This document shows, in pieces, positions 63,357 through 64,000 of a stretch of DNA of 64,000 nt (position 1 is its first letter; every line of letters starts with the position of its first letter). The notes under the pieces were generated by a model. It was not told the origin of the DNA. It worked only from the letters and a program-made list of their open reading frames with translations, and did no database searches. Both the position numbers and the translations under genes were made by a program. Origin of the DNA: Variovorax sp. JS1663 (lineage in GTDB: Bacteria; Pseudomonadota; Gammaproteobacteria; Burkholderiales; Burkholderiaceae_C); the NCBI RefSeq assembly GCF_002157355.1, contig NZ_LYMK01000006.1, positions 62,001-126,000 on the forward strand, written 5' to 3'.

Positions 63357-63841
63357 TTCTTGTTGCTGTTGGCCGGCGGCGCGCTGCCGTCGGCCGCCTT
63401 GCTGTAGAGAAACTGTCCGATCAGGTTCTCCAGCACGACTGCCGACTGCGTCGAGGTGATGATGTCACCGGCTTGCAGGCTCTTCTCCTCGGCGCCCGCC
63501 TCGATCCCGATGTACTGCTCTCCGAGCAGGCCGCTGGTCAGGATCTTGAGGGAGCTGTCCTTCGGGAAACTGTAACGGCTTTGCAACGCAATCGTCACGC
63601 TGGCCTGGAAGTTCTTGTCGTCGAACGTGATCGATTCGACGCGGCCGACCACCACGCCTGCGCTCTTGACGGCCGTCTGCGGCTTGAGTCCGCCGATGTT
63701 GTCGAAGCGCGCGGTGATGGCATAGGTCTTCTGGAAGCTCAGGCTCAGCAGGTTCGCGGACTGGAGTGCGAGGAAGAGCAGCGCCGCCGCGCCGATGAGC
63801 ACGAACAGGCCGACCCAGACGTCATTCTTGGAGCGTTGCAT
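63353..63841 (-). CDS. mlaD: MCE-domain protein MlaD
   Basis: A 162-residue inner-membrane-anchored MCE protein. One helix (WVGLFVLIGAAALLFLALQS) leads to the MCE domain, with GLKPQTAVKSAGVVVGRVES and SGLLGEQYIGIEAGAEE. It forms the periplasmic ring of the Mla transporter. Confidence 0.96.
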   Translation of the reverse strand: MQRSKNDVWVGLFVLIGAAALLFLALQSANLLSLSFQKTYAITARFDNIGGLKPQTAVKSAGVVVGRVESITFDDKNFQASVTIALQSRYSFPKDSSLKILTSGLLGEQYIGIEAGAEEKSLQAGDIITSTQSAVVLENLIGQFLYSKAADGSAPPANSNKK

Positions 63842-63853
63842 GGCTTATTTCTA

Positions 63854-64000
63854 CTAGATGCTGAACATCATGGCGGTCAGCAGGAAATCGAGACCGAGCA
63901 CCGCGAGCGAAGCCGCGACCACGGTCCGGGTGGTGGCTCGGGACACACCCTCGGGCGTCGGCTGCGCCTCGAAGCCCTGAAGCAGCGCGATGAAGGTGAC
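63854..64000 (-). CDS. mlaE: ABC permease MlaE, C-terminal end (cut by window edge)
   Basis: The last 48 codons of the Mla permease. The end [20 protein letters not shown] then LLTAMMFSI is the conserved MlaE C-terminus, and [11 protein letters not shown] is typical. Two TAG stops lie in tandem. It is 12 bp before mlaD on the same strand; mlaF is presumably outside the window. Confidence 0.93.
   Translation of the reverse strand, partial: VTFIALLQGFEAQPTPEGVSRATTRTVVAASLAVLGLDFLLTAMMFSI

Overview
The window is 64 kb of high-GC (mid to high 60s percent by eye), densely packed chromosomal DNA from a betaproteobacterium of the order Burkholderiales, most probably family Comamonadaceae and Variovorax-like. 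The basis is the long conserved gene order (mla - ABC exporter - ibaG - murA - his - tat; pilBCD - coaE - zapD - yacG - mutT; secA - argJ; petABC - sspA - sspB - tRNA-Thr) and a short GC-rich repeat family (GGGCCGCCCCAAG... CCCCCTCGGGGG...) that I associate from memory with comamonad genomes. No rRNA, CRISPR array, insertion sequence, integrase or prophage was seen.

Layout. 1-2272 (minus): an AlgZ/AlgR-like (LytS/LytTR) two-component pair followed by an AI-2E-family transporter cut by the window edge, divergent from argH (2326-3723). 3927-8643 (plus): a glycan block of a GT2 glycosyltransferase, UDP-glucuronate decarboxylase and UDP-glucose dehydrogenase (UDP-glucose to UDP-glucuronate to UDP-xylose), then a rhomboid protease, convergent with a membrane/TPR-like protein (8650-9948). 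10116-12184: a DUF3455 lipoprotein divergent from an ECF sigma factor and RskA-type anti-sigma pair. 12281-15490: an SGNH esterase, an OpgC-like acyltransferase and a GT4 glycosyltransferase. 15577-21648: a giant alpha-2-macroglobulin-like protein with a CLEQ thioester motif, whose reading frame contains a copy of the intergenic repeat.

22011-30501: type IV pilus genes pilB-pilC-pilD, coaE, then an MBOAT acyltransferase with an SGNH partner placed between coaE and zapD-yacG; mutT converges on yacG. 30510-35412 (minus): secA-argJ-DUF815 ATPase-mutT run. 35586-39625: dciA-like gene, two small orphan membrane proteins, two SDR oxidoreductases and a divergent LysR regulator. 39677-43929 (minus): cytochrome bc1 operon petABC with a strong terminator, then sspA, sspB and tRNA-Thr(TGT). 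44085-47619: mscL, pdxA, a Nif3-like gene and a DegS/DegQ-type protease.

47636-64000 (minus): one near-continuous superoperon. In transcription order it holds mlaE (partial), mlaD, mlaA, mlaC, mlaB (outer-membrane phospholipid transport); an ABC ATPase and permease; ibaG, murA; hisG, hisD, a small secreted protein, hisC, hisB, hisH, hisA, a mutarotase-like gene, hisF, hisI, hisE; a small membrane protein, a HIT protein and tatA, tatB, tatC. Many junctions overlap as ATGA or GTGA, and hisH appears to start at a CTG overlapping the hisB stop.

Most of the window is ordinary housekeeping DNA. The more unusual items are the repeat built in frame into the macroglobulin gene, the acyltransferase cassette inside the pil-coaE-zapD neighbourhood, the rhomboid with a large N-terminal insertion, the CTG start of hisH, and two small genes embedded in the his operon. 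No clearly new defence or mobile system was found.
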